Shown here piece by piece: positions 24,789 through 34,179 of a stretch of DNA of 64,000 nucleotides. The position numbers and the translations under genes are program-made. The notes under the pieces were generated by a model, which made no database searches, was not told the origin of the DNA, and saw nothing but the letters and a program-made list of their open reading frames with translations. The DNA is from Pseudomonas salomonii. GTDB lineage: Bacteria > Pseudomonadota > Gammaproteobacteria > Pseudomonadales > Pseudomonadaceae. Each line of letters opens with the position of its first letter. Within the stretch, counting starts at the first letter, position 1. The stretch covers positions 585,233 to 649,232 of the forward strand of contig NZ_FNOX01000001.1 of assembly GCF_900107155.1 (NCBI RefSeq), written 5' to 3'.

Positions 24789-26566
24789 TGATCACCAAGA
24801 CCCGCCAAAAAGCCCGCCCCTTTGCCATTTCGCGTTGGAGCGTCCAGCGCAAGCTGGTGCTGGCGTTCTGGCTGGTCAGCGTTATCCCGACCATGATCGC
24901 GGCCGAACTGGCGGCGACCACCTTGTCGCAGATTTTCGACAGCAACGTGCGCATCTGGCTGCAAGAGTCGACCAAGATCGTCAAGGACGAAATCGGCGAC
25001 ATCCTGCATGACAACGCGCGTATGGCCAAACTGTTCCTGCGCTACACCGCGCCGCCGTCGAGCAAGCAAGCGGCCAAGCATGACCGCCTGACCGCCGACA
25101 TCGCCGACGCCACCGATATCGATGTGGTCGCGCTGATTCGCGTGAGTGACCATAAAGTGGTGTTCAGCACCGCCGCCGACGATGTGGTCAAGCAGATCAA
25201 CCTGACCAGCAACGCGGTATTGCAGACCGTGCAAGTGGCCGGCGTGACCACAGGCCTGGTGGTCTCCACATTCGAAACCACCCAGGAGGGCGTCGATTAC
25301 CTGCTGCTGGTGGCCACGTACCTGGACAGCAGTTTCCTCACCAGCGTGGCCGATGTGCATTCCCTCGACCTGCGCCTGTACCTGGCCAACCCCCAAGGGT
25401 TTTCCGAGATATTCTCGACCCAGCGTTTTGAAAACCACCCTTCGCGCATCCCGAAGAATGTCGAAACCGCCATGCGCGCCACCAAGCAGCCGAGCGAGCA
25501 GTTCACCAATAACTACAGCGGTTTGTACTGGCCGATCTTCAATGACTCCGGCGAACTGCAAGGCGTGATCTTCAGCGGCCTGTTGCGTCACACCAGCCTG
25601 GTGGGGCTGGTGAACCAGAGCAACCTGTTCGTGCTGATATTCCTGCTGAGTTCGGCGTTGTCCCTGGGCGCAGGGGTCCTGGTGTCACGCCGCCTGACCA
25701 AACCGCTGCGCGATTTATCCCAGGGCGTTGACGCGGTGATCTCGGGCAATTACGAGCATCGCGTGTTGGTCACCGGCGGCGATGAGCTGGCGCAACTGAG
25801 CAGCACCTTCAACCACATGACCGAGCGCCTGGGCGAGTTGCATCACCTTGAAGCTCAACTGCGCCGTCGTGACCGGCTGCATGCGTTGGGCGAGGTCGCC
25901 ATGGGCCTGGCCCACGAGATTCGCAACCCGTTGGGCATCATCAAGACCGCCACCCAATTGTTGCACCGCCGAGTTGACCTGCCGGACACCGACAAGCGCC
26001 ACCTGGAATACGTGATCAGCGAAGTCAGCCGCATCAACGACCTGATCACCGAGTTTCTGGATTTCGCCAAGCCCAATCCGCCCCTGCGTGTGTTGCAGGC
26101 GGCGCGCCCGGTGGTGGAAGAAATCCTCGGCTTTTGCAGCCCGGAACTGGCCACCCATAACATCGATTCGTACATCGATGACCAGTCGCCCGGCGCGACG
26201 ATCTATGCCGATGCCAAGCAACTCAAGCAGGCGTGCCTGAACCTGATCCTCAACGCCATCGACGCGATGCCCGGAGGCGGGCGCCTGACCTTGGGCATTC
26301 GCAGCGTGGACGGCAATACGGTGATCAGCATCGCCGACACCGGCCAAGGCATTCCGGCCGATATGATCGAGCGCATCTTCACACCATTCGTCACCACCAA
26401 GGCCTCGGGCACGGGCCTGGGGCTGGCTAAAGTCTATTCGATCATGGAAAGTCACGACGGCAGCATCGAATGTGCCAGTGAGAAAGATGCCGGCGCCACC
26501 TTCAGCCTGTACATTCCGGCCCATGGCGAAGACGACGGCGACGATGAGGAAGTTCATGACGCATAA
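24788..26566 (+). CDS. Membrane sensor histidine kinase of the operon
   Basis: 592 aa. Helix one spans about 24-46; a ~230-residue periplasmic sensor of dCache type (FLRYTAPPSSKQ..., ATDIDVVALIRVSDHKVVF) follows; helix two is near 277-298; then HAMP (SRRLTKPLRDLSQGVDAVISG). HisKA carries His376 in GLAHEIRNPLGIIKT, the NtrB/DctB-like type, and the ATPase domain has NLILNAIDAMPGG, IADTGQGIP and GTGLGLAKVYSIMESH. It should phosphorylate the sigma-54 regulator encoded next, whose start lies inside its 3' end. The coupling to four enzyme genes suggests that it senses the pathway's substrate or product. Confidence 0.9.
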   Translation: MITKTRQKARPFAISRWSVQRKLVLAFWLVSVIPTMIAAELAATTLSQIFDSNVRIWLQESTKIVKDEIGDILHDNARMAKLFLRYTAPPSSKQAAKHDRLTADIADATDIDVVALIRVSDHKVVFSTAADDVVKQINLTSNAVLQTVQVAGVTTGLVVSTFETTQEGVDYLLLVATYLDSSFLTSVADVHSLDLRLYLANPQGFSEIFSTQRFENHPSRIPKNVETAMRATKQPSEQFTNNYSGLYWPIFNDSGELQGVIFSGLLRHTSLVGLVNQSNLFVLIFLLSSALSLGAGVLVSRRLTKPLRDLSQGVDAVISGNYEHRVLVTGGDELAQLSSTFNHMTERLGELHHLEAQLRRRDRLHALGEVAMGLAHEIRNPLGIIKTATQLLHRRVDLPDTDKRHLEYVISEVSRINDLITEFLDFAKPNPPLRVLQAARPVVEEILGFCSPELATHNIDSYIDDQSPGATIYADAKQLKQACLNLILNAIDAMPGGGRLTLGIRSVDGNTVISIADTGQGIPADMIERIFTPFVTTKASGTGLGLAKVYSIMESHDGSIECASEKDAGATFSLYIPAHGEDDGDDEEVHDA

Positions 26567-27953
26567 CGTATTGGTAGTCGACGACGAGCCCAAGCTCTGC
26601 GACTTGCTGTCATCGGCCTTGAGCCAGAATGGCATCCAGGTGTTTACCGCCGGCAACGGCCTGCACGCGCTCAAGGTGCTGGAGCAGGAAGACATCGACC
26701 TGGTGATCAGCGACTGGCGCATGCCGGGCATGGACGGGCCGGCGCTGCTGGCCGAGATAAAAGTGCGCTTCCCGGAGTTGCCGGTGATCGTGATGACCGC
26801 CTACAGCACGGTAAAAAACGCCGTGCAGTCGATGCGCAACGGCGCCTATGACTACATTGCCAAGCCGTTCGATATCGACGAGCTGGACATCACTGTGGCC
26901 AAGGCTTTGCAGTTTCGCGACATTATGCGCGACAACGCACGCCTGCGCGCCGAGCTGGATCACCATGCGCAGTTCGACAGCCTGGTGGGCGACAGCCCGG
27001 CGTTTCGCCAGGTGCTGCACGCGATCGATTCGGTACGCGACAGCAACGCCACCATCCTGCTGACCGGCGAGAGCGGCACCGGCAAGGAAATGGTCGCGCG
27101 AGCGATTCACAAACATGGCAGCCGCGCCGACAAACCGTTCGTGGCGGTCAACTGCGCGGCCATTCCCGAAGGCTTGCTGGAAAGCGAGATGTTCGGCCAT
27201 CGCAAAGGCGCCTTTACCGGCGCCGTGGCCGACCGGGTAGGGCGCTTTATGCAGGCCGACCAGGGCACTTTGTTTCTGGATGAAGTGGGCGACATGCCGT
27301 TGGCGTTGCAGGCCAAGATCCTGCGGGCCTTGCAGGAGCGCGTGATCGAGCCGGTGGGCGACCCCCGCGAGCGCAAGGTGGATGTGCGCGTGATCGCCGC
27401 CACCAACAAGAACCTGCTGGATGCGGTGGCCAATAAAGAGTTTCGCGAAGACCTGTATTACCGCCTCAATGTATTCCCAATCCCGTTGCCGGCCCTGCGC
27501 GAGCGCGCCGAAGACATCGTGCCCCTGGCTCGCCACTTCGCCCAGACCCTGAGTGCTACTGCGGGCAAACGCATCACCGGCTTCAGCCCCGAGGCACTGC
27601 AGGCGATGGCGGCTTACCACTGGCCGGGCAATATCCGTGAGCTGCAAAACTGTGTAGAGCGGGCGACCATCGTGGCGGCTTCGCCGGTGATCGAAGACAT
27701 CGACCTGCCGGCTTACCTGTTTGCGTCCAAGCCTGCCGAGGACGGCGTTACGGCGCTGCTGGGCGACACACCGGGCGTGCCTGCCGACCTGGATGCGGCG
27801 CTGGCTGAGGTTGAGAAAACCTACATCATGGCGGCGCTGAACGAGAGCAATGGCGTGCAGGCTGCGGCGGCGGCGAAGATCGGGATTTCCGAGCGCAGCT
27901 TCTGGTATCGGCTGAAGAAGCTGGGGATTCAGGTCGAGAAGATCATTCGCTGA
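26556..27953 (+). CDS. NtrC-family sigma-54-dependent response regulator
   Basis: 465 aa from ATG 26556 (MTHNVLVVDDEPK); GAGGAAG upstream, 11 bp overlap with the kinase gene. Receiver domain with phospho-acceptor in VISDWRMPGMDG and a KPFD lysine; AAA+ domain with Walker A GESGTGKE, sigma-54-contact loop KGAFTGAVADRVGRF and Walker B FLDEVGDMP; a C-terminal Fis-type HTH, GVQAAAAAKIGISERSFWYRLKKLG. Every element for opening a sigma-54 promoter is present. The obvious target is the promoter at 20606 with the dyad at 20516. A composite repeat follows 14 bp after the stop. Confidence 0.93.
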   Translation: MTHNVLVVDDEPKLCDLLSSALSQNGIQVFTAGNGLHALKVLEQEDIDLVISDWRMPGMDGPALLAEIKVRFPELPVIVMTAYSTVKNAVQSMRNGAYDYIAKPFDIDELDITVAKALQFRDIMRDNARLRAELDHHAQFDSLVGDSPAFRQVLHAIDSVRDSNATILLTGESGTGKEMVARAIHKHGSRADKPFVAVNCAAIPEGLLESEMFGHRKGAFTGAVADRVGRFMQADQGTLFLDEVGDMPLALQAKILRALQERVIEPVGDPRERKVDVRVIAATNKNLLDAVANKEFREDLYYRLNVFPIPLPALRERAEDIVPLARHFAQTLSATAGKRITGFSPEALQAMAAYHWPGNIRELQNCVERATIVAASPVIEDIDLPAYLFASKPAEDGVTALLGDTPGVPADLDAALAEVEKTYIMAALNESNGVQAAAAAKIGISERSFWYRLKKLGIQVEKIIR

Positions 27954-27967
27954 AAGTGTTTGATGCC

Positions 27968-28074
27968 GATCGTTCCCACGCTCTGCGTGGGAACGCAGCC
28001 CTGGACGCTCCGCGTCCCGAAGCGTAACGCAGAGCGTCACAAGCGGCATTCCCACGCGGAGCGTGGGAACGATC
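27968..28074. repeat. Composite palindromic repeat (GATCGTTCCCACGC family), copy 3
   Basis: Outer inverted GATCGTTCCCACGC hairpins surround GGACGCTCCGCGTCC and an AACGCAGAGCGTC half. Same order as the copies at 6179 and 19554, slightly shorter. It lies between the convergent sigma-54 regulator and glpM genes. Confidence 0.85.
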
Positions 28075-28087
28075 AGTTTGAGGTGTG

Positions 28088-28426
28088 TCAGGCGTGGACG
28101 CGTACCCACACGCTCACCAGCACGGTCGCCGCCATCAGCCACGCCACCGCCGCCACGGCGAGTGACGCCTCCAGGCGCATGCGGTCGACCATCACGTACA
28201 GTGTCGCCAAATACACAAAATACGGAATGATCGACCACATCCCAAACAGGATGGTGGTCTTCAGGTCGTCCAGCGAACGGCCCTTGCCGACGATGTAATG
28301 CGCGATCAGCGCAAAGGTCGGAAACAGCGGCACCAGCCCTGCGATGTAGTAGTTTTTGGTCTTCGCCAGCGCCGCCAGGATCAGCACCACCGCCGCGCCC
28401 AGGGCGGCTTTCAGTAGTAAGTCCAT
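28088..28426 (-). CDS. glpM: GlpM-family small membrane protein
   Basis: 112 aa and four hydrophobic helices: AALGAAVVLILAALAKT, YYIAGLVPLFPTFALIAHYIV, ILFGMWSIIPYFVYLATLYVMV and LAVAAVAWLMAATVLVSVWV. The LAKTKNYYIAGLVPLFPTF start matches GlpM of P. aeruginosa, reported to affect alginate production; its biochemical role is unknown. The ATG overlaps the AauR stop by one base (TGATG), so it is translated after aauR. It is not next to the glp genes, which lie 10 kb away. Confidence 0.82.
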   Translation of the reverse strand: MDLLLKAALGAAVVLILAALAKTKNYYIAGLVPLFPTFALIAHYIVGKGRSLDDLKTTILFGMWSIIPYFVYLATLYVMVDRMRLEASLAVAAVAWLMAATVLVSVWVRVHA

Positions 28427-29766
28427 CAGTGGCTCAACCCGTATTTCTTGACCTTGTCGAACAGCGTGGTCTTGGCCATTCCCAGTTCCAGGCTCGCCTG
28501 GGTGAGGTTGCCGCCGCTGCGTTGCAGGGCATCGTTGAGCAGGTTGCGCTCGAAGGCTTCCACCGCTTCGGTAAAGGCCAGGCCGTGATTGCTGCTGCCG
28601 GCGCCGCTTTTCTTGAAGGCCGGCAAGCCCAGCGCAAAGCGCTCGGCGACGTTGCGCAGTTCACGCACGTTGCCTGGCCAGTCGTGGCTCATCAGGGTCG
28701 ATACGGTCTGGTTGTCCAGCTCCGGCACACTGCGGTCAAAACGCAAGGAGGACTGCTGCAGGAAGTGTTCGAACAACTGCAGAATGTCTTCGCGGCGCTC
28801 GCGCAGCGGTGGTAATTCCAGGGTCACCACATTAAGGCGGTAGTACAGGTCGCTGCGGAACTGGCTGGCGCGGCTCAGCTCGTCAAGGTCGGATTTGGTC
28901 GCGGCAATCACCCGGCAATCCACCGCCACGCTCTGGTTGGAGCCCAGGCGTTCCAGGGTGCGTTCCTGCAACACGCGCAGCAGCTTGATCTGCAGGTTGA
29001 TTGGCATGCTTTCCACTTCGTCGAGGAACAGCGTGCCCTCATGGGCGTGTTCGATCTTGCCGATACGCCGCTTGCCCGCGCCGGTAAAGGCGTTGGCTTC
29101 GTGACCGAATATTTCGCTTTCGAACAGGTTCTCCGGCAGGCCGCCGCAGTTCAGGGCAACGAACTGGTGGTCGTGGCGCCGGCTGAAATCGTGCAAGCAA
29201 CGCGCGACCAGTTCCTTGCCGGTGCCGGTTTCGCCTTCGATCAGCACGTTGGCCGAGGTGTCAGCGACGTTGGCGATCAGCTCGCGCAGGTTCTGCATGG
29301 CGGGCGAGCGGCCGATGATGCGGCCTTCCAGCGAGTCGCGCTCGGCCAGTTGGCGGCGCAGCGACCAGACTTCCCGTGCCAGCCCACGTTGCTCAAGGGC
29401 GCGGCGCGCCACATCGACCAGGCGTTCGGGGGAGAAGGGTTTTTCCATGAAGTCGTAGGCGCCGTTACGCATGGCGCCGACTGCCATCGAGATATCGCCA
29501 TGGCCGGTGATCAGCACCACCGGCAGGCTTTTATCCAGGGCCTTGAGGCGGGTCAGCAGCTCCAGGCCGTCGATGCCTGGCAGGCGAATGTCGCTGATGA
29601 CGATGCCGGCAAAGTTCTCGCCGATGCGCTTGAGCGCTTCCTCGGCACTGCCCACGCCCACGCTGTGAATGTCTTCCAGCGCCAGCGCTTGCTGGCAGCC
29701 GAGCAGCACATGGGGGTCGTCTTCGACGATCAGAACGGTGAGGTCTTTAGGATCGGTACTCATCAT
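28426..29766 (-). CDS. aauR: AauR, sigma-54 response regulator for acidic amino-acid uptake
   Basis: 446 aa. Receiver: VLIVEDDPH, phospho-acceptor Asp in VISDIRLPGIDG, TGHGD and KPFSPERL. AAA+ domain: GETGTGKE Walker A, FLDEVESMP Walker B. The sigma-54 loop reads NAFTGA where GAFTGA is usual. The C-terminal Fis HTH is NLTQASLELGMAKTTLFDKVKKYG. DctD-like overall; the identification as AauR rests on the adjoining DctB-like kinase and the aatJQMP importer, as in P. aeruginosa and P. putida. ATGA overlap with aauS. It should activate the sigma-54 promoter at 35221 through the sites at 35312-35356. Confidence 0.88.
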   Translation of the reverse strand: MMSTDPKDLTVLIVEDDPHVLLGCQQALALEDIHSVGVGSAEEALKRIGENFAGIVISDIRLPGIDGLELLTRLKALDKSLPVVLITGHGDISMAVGAMRNGAYDFMEKPFSPERLVDVARRALEQRGLAREVWSLRRQLAERDSLEGRIIGRSPAMQNLRELIANVADTSANVLIEGETGTGKELVARCLHDFSRRHDHQFVALNCGGLPENLFESEIFGHEANAFTGAGKRRIGKIEHAHEGTLFLDEVESMPINLQIKLLRVLQERTLERLGSNQSVAVDCRVIAATKSDLDELSRASQFRSDLYYRLNVVTLELPPLRERREDILQLFEHFLQQSSLRFDRSVPELDNQTVSTLMSHDWPGNVRELRNVAERFALGLPAFKKSGAGSSNHGLAFTEAVEAFERNLLNDALQRSGGNLTQASLELGMAKTTLFDKVKKYGLSH

Positions 29767-31667
29767 GTCGACTCAGCTTTTTGGGTGCCCACCAACGGCA
29801 GGCACAAGACAAAGGCAGTACCACCACTGGCCGGGTGTTCCACGGCGAGGTTGCCGCCGGTGGCCGCCGCCAGGCTGGCGGAGAGGGTCAGGCCCAGGCC
29901 CAGGCCTTGTTCGCCGGGTTTGGTGGTGAAGAACGGTTCGAATAAATGTTTGCGCGCCTCGGGGTCGATACCGTGGCCATTGTCGCGCACGTGCAGACGG
30001 TATTTACCGTCGGCGCCCTGGCCGTCCAACCATAGTTCGGGGGTCGGCTGAGCTTGCATCGCATCGAGCGCGTTGCCGATCAGGTTGACCAGGATCTGCT
30101 CCAGGCGGGTCTGGTCGATCTGCAGCCGGGCGGGGGCGAAGTCGCGGTGCACGGTCAATGGCAAGCCGTCCAGGCGCGCGCCCAGCACCTGGAAGGCGGC
30201 GTCCACGGCTTTGCCCAGGTTGGCTTCGCCCTGGTCATCACCGCGCCGGGCAAACGAGCGCAGGCTGGCGGTGATGCGGCCCATGCGGTCGATCAGCTCG
30301 TTGATGGTCTTGAGGTTGGCGCTGGCGGTGTCGAGGGCGCCACGTTCGAGGAAGCGTACCGTGTTGCCCGACAGCGTGCGCAATGCCGCCAGCGGCTGGT
30401 TCAATTCATGGGCAATGCTGGTCGACATCTGGCCGATGGCGGCCAGCTTGCCGGCCTGCACCAGTTCGTCCTGGGCGCGACGCAGGGTTTCTTCGGCCTG
30501 GCGGCGTTCACGGATCTGGCCCTTGAGCCGTTCGTTGCTGGCGCGCAGGTCGGCGGTGCGTTCGGCAATCCGTCGTTCCAGCTGGCTGTTGGCTTCCTGC
30601 AAGGCTTCGCGCGCAGCGAGGCGGGTGGCGATGACTTTGCGCCGCTCGTTCCAGGCGATCAGCAGGAACGCGACCAGGCCAAAGGCGACCGCCACCAGAA
30701 TGCCCTGATTGATCGCGGCGCGGCGCAGGTCGTTAAGCGGGGTCAGCAGGGTGAAGTTCCACGGCGTGTCGCTGAGCGGGCGGGTCTGGGCCAGGTAGCT
30801 GACTTCACGCTCGTCGTTGACCACTTCGCTGTTGGCCGGGAAGGTGAGTTTCTCGGAGCCTTCGTTGAGACGCTCGCGGGCCAACGGCTCCAGCTCGTTC
30901 AACGTTGCCCAGTAATATTGCAGGCTGTGGGCCAGGCGTTCCTTGGTGTCATCGCTCAGCGGGCGCACGGCCTTGAGGCGCCGGGCCGGGTCGCTGGAAA
31001 GGATGATGATGCCGTTTTCGTCGCTCACAAAGGCTTCAAGACGCGCGCGTTGCCAGCGTTCTTCGAGGGCTTCAAGGCGCACTTTGACCACGGCCACGCC
31101 GATGATCTTGCCATGCTCTTCGAGGCCGTGGGCCAGGTAGTAACCGGGTTCGCCGTTGGTGCTGCCAATGCCATAGAAACGGCCGGGCTGGCCGCGCACG
31201 GCATTTTGGAAATAGGCACGGAAGGACAGGTCTTCACCCTGGTAACTGTCGGCATCGCGCCAGTTACTGGTGGCCAGCACGCGGCCGGTGGTGTCCATCA
31301 CGTAGATGGCCCGACTGCGACTGCGTCGGTTCAGGCCTTCGAGGTAACCGTTGACCGTTTGCCGGGTTTCCTGGCTCGGGTCGGCCAGCAGCCTGGAGAC
31401 GCTGGATTCCAGCTCCAGCAGGCTGGGCAGGTAGGTGTATTTGCTCAGCTCGCTTTCGACGGTGCGGGCATGCAGTTCGAGCTGGCGCTCGCCGTTGTCG
31501 CTGAGGGTGCGGATGCCATAGTACTCACTGACCCAGAAGCCGATGTAACCCAGGCCGATCATCAGGGCGATGATCAACGGCGGCAGGAACAGTTGGCGAA
31601 TCAGACGAGGTTTCACGGCAAGTGATGGCGGTGCGGCGCGAAATTGGTTGGGGTCGCATTTCATCAC
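29763..31667 (-). CDS. aauS: AauS, DctB-like sensor kinase
   Basis: 634 aa. Helix near 27-47 (LFLPPLIIALMIGLGYIGFWV), a large periplasmic double-Cache-like domain (~48-315; IYVMDTTGRVLATSNWRD, YFQNAVRGQPGRFYGIGSTNGEPGYYLAHGL), a second helix ~320-340, a coiled coil, then HisKA with SIAHELNQPLAALRTLSGNT and an ATPase domain (NLIGNALDAM, VRDNGHGIDP, GLGLGLTLSASLA). The DctB/AauS type binds acidic amino or dicarboxylic acids in the periplasm and phosphorylates the sigma-54 partner. It overlaps aauR by ATGA. A REPIN separates it from aatP. The ansB and ggt genes that sit between these modules in P. aeruginosa are absent here. Confidence 0.88.
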   Translation of the reverse strand: MMKCDPNQFRAAPPSLAVKPRLIRQLFLPPLIIALMIGLGYIGFWVSEYYGIRTLSDNGERQLELHARTVESELSKYTYLPSLLELESSVSRLLADPSQETRQTVNGYLEGLNRRSRSRAIYVMDTTGRVLATSNWRDADSYQGEDLSFRAYFQNAVRGQPGRFYGIGSTNGEPGYYLAHGLEEHGKIIGVAVVKVRLEALEERWQRARLEAFVSDENGIIILSSDPARRLKAVRPLSDDTKERLAHSLQYYWATLNELEPLARERLNEGSEKLTFPANSEVVNDEREVSYLAQTRPLSDTPWNFTLLTPLNDLRRAAINQGILVAVAFGLVAFLLIAWNERRKVIATRLAAREALQEANSQLERRIAERTADLRASNERLKGQIRERRQAEETLRRAQDELVQAGKLAAIGQMSTSIAHELNQPLAALRTLSGNTVRFLERGALDTASANLKTINELIDRMGRITASLRSFARRGDDQGEANLGKAVDAAFQVLGARLDGLPLTVHRDFAPARLQIDQTRLEQILVNLIGNALDAMQAQPTPELWLDGQGADGKYRLHVRDNGHGIDPEARKHLFEPFFTTKPGEQGLGLGLTLSASLAAATGGNLAVEHPASGGTAFVLCLPLVGTQKAEST

Positions 31668-31711
31668 AGATGCCTTGGGTCAACCAGAGCTTGCCGGCCT
31701 GCTCGGTCCAA

Positions 31712-31801
31712 TGTGGGAGCGGGCTTGCTCGCGAAGGCGGTGTGTCAGTCGCTGAATGCATCGACTGACCCACCCTATTCGCGAGCAAGCCCGCTCCCAC
31801 A
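31712..31801. repeat. REPIN: inverted TGTGGGAGCGGGCTTGCTCG pair
   Basis: A perfect copy of TGTGGGAGCGGGCTTGCTCG on the left faces its reverse complement on the right, with about 42 bp between. Same head-to-head orientation and core as 35386-35474 and 44647-44735. Lies between aatP and aauS. Confidence 0.9.
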
Positions 31802-31836
31802 TGGGCCTTGTTTCAGCAGTGGGAGCTATGTAGGGC

Positions 31837-32571
31837 TTAGTGCTGCAGGATTTTCTCAAGGAAGTGCTGCGCGCGTTCGGAGCGGGCGCTGATGTCGCCG
31901 AAGAACTCTTCTTTCGGGCAGTCTTCGATGATCTTGCCGGCGTCCATGAAGATCACACGGTCGGCCACTTTGCGCGCGAAGCCCATTTCGTGGGTCACGC
32001 ACATCATGGTCATGCCTTCGTGGGCCAGTTGCACCATCACGTCGAGCACTTCGTTGACCATTTCCGGGTCGAGTGCCGAGGTCGGTTCGTCGAACAGCAT
32101 GACGATCGGGTCCATGGCCAGGGCGCGGGCAATGGCCACACGCTGTTGCTGGCCGCCGGAGAGCTGGCCCGGATGCTTGTGGGCGTGTGCCGACAGGCCC
32201 ACACGGTCAAGCAGTTGCAGACCTTTTTTGGTGGCTTCTTCCTTGCTGCGGCCCAGCACCTTGATCTGCGCGATGGTCAGGTTTTCGGTGATGGTCAGGT
32301 GCGGGAACAGCTCGAAGTGCTGGAACACCATGCCCACGCGCGAGCGCAGTTTGGGCAGGTTGGTCTTCGGGTCGGCGATGGAGGTGCCGTCGACCACGAT
32401 GTCGCCCTTCTGGAACGGTTCCAGCGCGTTGACGCACTTGATCAGGGTGGATTTGCCCGAACCCGATGGGCCGCACACCACGATCACTTCGCCTTTTTTG
32501 ACATCAGTGCTGCAATCGGTCAGCACCTGGAAGTCGCCATACCACTTGTTGATGTTCTTGATAGAGATCAT
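31837..32571 (-). CDS. aatP: AatP, ATP-binding subunit of acidic amino-acid ABC importer
   Basis: 244 aa, normal for the GlnQ/GltL family. Walker [11 protein letters not shown]-loop FQHFELFPH, signature [15 protein letters not shown], Walker [14 protein letters not shown] and H-loop THEMGFARK are all present. It powers glutamate/aspartate import through AatQM. The start overlaps the AatM stop by ATGA. Last gene of the aatJQMP operon. Confidence 0.95.
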   Translation of the reverse strand: MISIKNINKWYGDFQVLTDCSTDVKKGEVIVVCGPSGSGKSTLIKCVNALEPFQKGDIVVDGTSIADPKTNLPKLRSRVGMVFQHFELFPHLTITENLTIAQIKVLGRSKEEATKKGLQLLDRVGLSAHAHKHPGQLSGGQQQRVAIARALAMDPIVMLFDEPTSALDPEMVNEVLDVMVQLAHEGMTMMCVTHEMGFARKVADRVIFMDAGKIIEDCPKEEFFGDISARSERAQHFLEKILQH

Positions 32572-33239
32572 ACGGCAAACCTTTTTTGCAGACGCTTGAC
32601 CAGCAGCGAGGCGGAAAAGCTGATGATGAAGTAGACGACACCGGCAAAGATCAGGAACTCATTGGAGCGGCCGATGATGTCGCCGTTGGAGCGGGCGGAG
32701 TTGAGGAAGTCCACCAGGCCCACTGTGTAGACCAGCGAGGTGTCCTGGAACAGGATGATCGACTGTTGCAGCAGCAACGGGGTCATCTTGCGGAACGCCT
32801 GGGGCAGGATGATCAGGCGCATGGTCTGGCCATACGTCATGCCCATCGCCTGGGCTGCGCCCATCTGGCCCTTGGGAATCGACTGCACGCCGGCCCGCAC
32901 GATTTCACAGAAGTACGCGGCTTCGAACATCATGAAGGCCACGACGCAGGAGGTGAACGCACCGATCGGGGTGTCTTCGCCGGTGATCCAGCGCAACACG
33001 AACGGCACCGCCAGGTAGAACCAGGTGATCACCAGCAGCAGCGGGATCGAGCGGAAGTAGTTCACGTAGGCGCCGGCCAGGCGTGACAGCAGTTTGCTGG
33101 ACGACAGGCGCATCAGCGCCAGGACCGTACCCAGCGCAATGCCGCCGACCACGCCCATGACCATCAACTGCAAGGTCATGACCATGCCGTTCCACAGGCC
33201 CGGGATGGCGGGGATGATACCGCTGAAATCGAAGTCCAT
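32568..33239 (-). CDS. aatM: AatM, inner-membrane permease subunit
   Basis: 223 aa. Several helices and the EAA loop [41 protein letters not shown] near residue 115-155, the coupling site for AatP. The His/Glu/Gln permease-family start [21 protein letters not shown] is typical of GltK-type subunits. Overlaps aatQ by one base (TAATG) and aatP by four. Confidence 0.94.
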   Translation of the reverse strand: MDFDFSGIIPAIPGLWNGMVMTLQLMVMGVVGGIALGTVLALMRLSSSKLLSRLAGAYVNYFRSIPLLLVITWFYLAVPFVLRWITGEDTPIGAFTSCVVAFMMFEAAYFCEIVRAGVQSIPKGQMGAAQAMGMTYGQTMRLIILPQAFRKMTPLLLQQSIILFQDTSLVYTVGLVDFLNSARSNGDIIGRSNEFLIFAGVVYFIISFSASLLVKRLQKRFAV

Positions 33240-33985
33240 TATTTACCCCCCACGGAGATCAGGCCGGGCACCGCGACTTTCTTCTCGATCACGCGCATCA
33301 GCAACATCAGGCTCATGTTCAAGGTGAAATAGATCAACGTGGCCAGGGTGAAGGCTTCAAACAGGTTGGCCGAAAACTCGGCGGTCTGTTTGGTTTGCGC
33401 CAGCAGTTCCATCAAGCCGATCAAGGACGCCACGGAGGAGTTCTTGAACACGTTGAGGAATTCCGAGGTGAGCGGCGGAATGATGATGCGGTAGGCCTGG
33501 GGCAGCAGCACATTCCAGTAGATCTGCGGCAGCTTGAAGCCCATGGCGCGCGCCGCAGCTTCCTGGCCACGTGGCAGCGCCTGGATGCCGGTACGCACTT
33601 GTTCGCACACACGGGCGGCGGTGAACAGGCCCAGGCACACGACAACGCTCAGGTAGGCCGAGGTGGTCGGGTTGAGGTCTTGTTTGTACCAGTCCTGCAG
33701 GTTCTGCGGCAGCATATCGGGCACCAGGAAGTACCAGATAAACAACTGCACCAGCAGCGGCACGTTACGAAACAGTTCCACGTAGCAGGTCGCGATGCCC
33801 GCTACGAGACGGTTTGGCACGGTGCGCATGACGCCCAGAATGGAGCCAAGCAACAAGGCGATGATCCATGCCACGACAGCGATGGCGATGGTCCAGCCCA
33901 AACCGGCGATGTACCAGTCGAGATAAGTCTCGCTGCCAACGCCCGTGGACTTGAAGAACACGCCCCAGTCCCAGTTGTAATTCAT
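33239..33985 (-). CDS. aatQ: AatQ, inner-membrane permease subunit
   Basis: 248 aa from ATG 33985 (MNYNWDWGVFFKSTG), with GGGGAG 9 bases upstream; an earlier in-frame start at 34018 has no ribosome site. N-terminus and length match GltJ-type subunits. Permease core WTIAIAVVAWIIALLLGSILGVM and EAA loop VRTGIQALPRGQEAAARAMGFKLPQIYWNVLLPQAYRIIIP. Forms the heterodimeric channel with AatM. The 194-bp gap to aatJ holds no gene. Confidence 0.94.
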   Translation of the reverse strand: MNYNWDWGVFFKSTGVGSETYLDWYIAGLGWTIAIAVVAWIIALLLGSILGVMRTVPNRLVAGIATCYVELFRNVPLLVQLFIWYFLVPDMLPQNLQDWYKQDLNPTTSAYLSVVVCLGLFTAARVCEQVRTGIQALPRGQEAAARAMGFKLPQIYWNVLLPQAYRIIIPPLTSEFLNVFKNSSVASLIGLMELLAQTKQTAEFSANLFEAFTLATLIYFTLNMSLMLLMRVIEKKVAVPGLISVGGK

Positions 33986-34179
33986 TAGGGTCTCCCCTCG
34001 AGATCGATCGATGTACAAGCACCTGCTTGGGGAAGATCCTTTCCCGCCTGACGGTGAACGCCAGGCACACGCGATCGGCTCGAAAACCGCCAGGTCGAGT
34101 GTTCCACATTAAAGCCAGCAGGTAGTAACAGACGCCTGAGGGAGGGTTGGCTCCCTCAGGACATAAGCTTAGTCAGGTA

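Noticed and set aside
26610..28238. 542-codon frame antisense to the sigma-54 regulator and running through the repeat
   Set aside because: Crosses the composite repeat and covers a gene with Walker and GAFTGA motifs.
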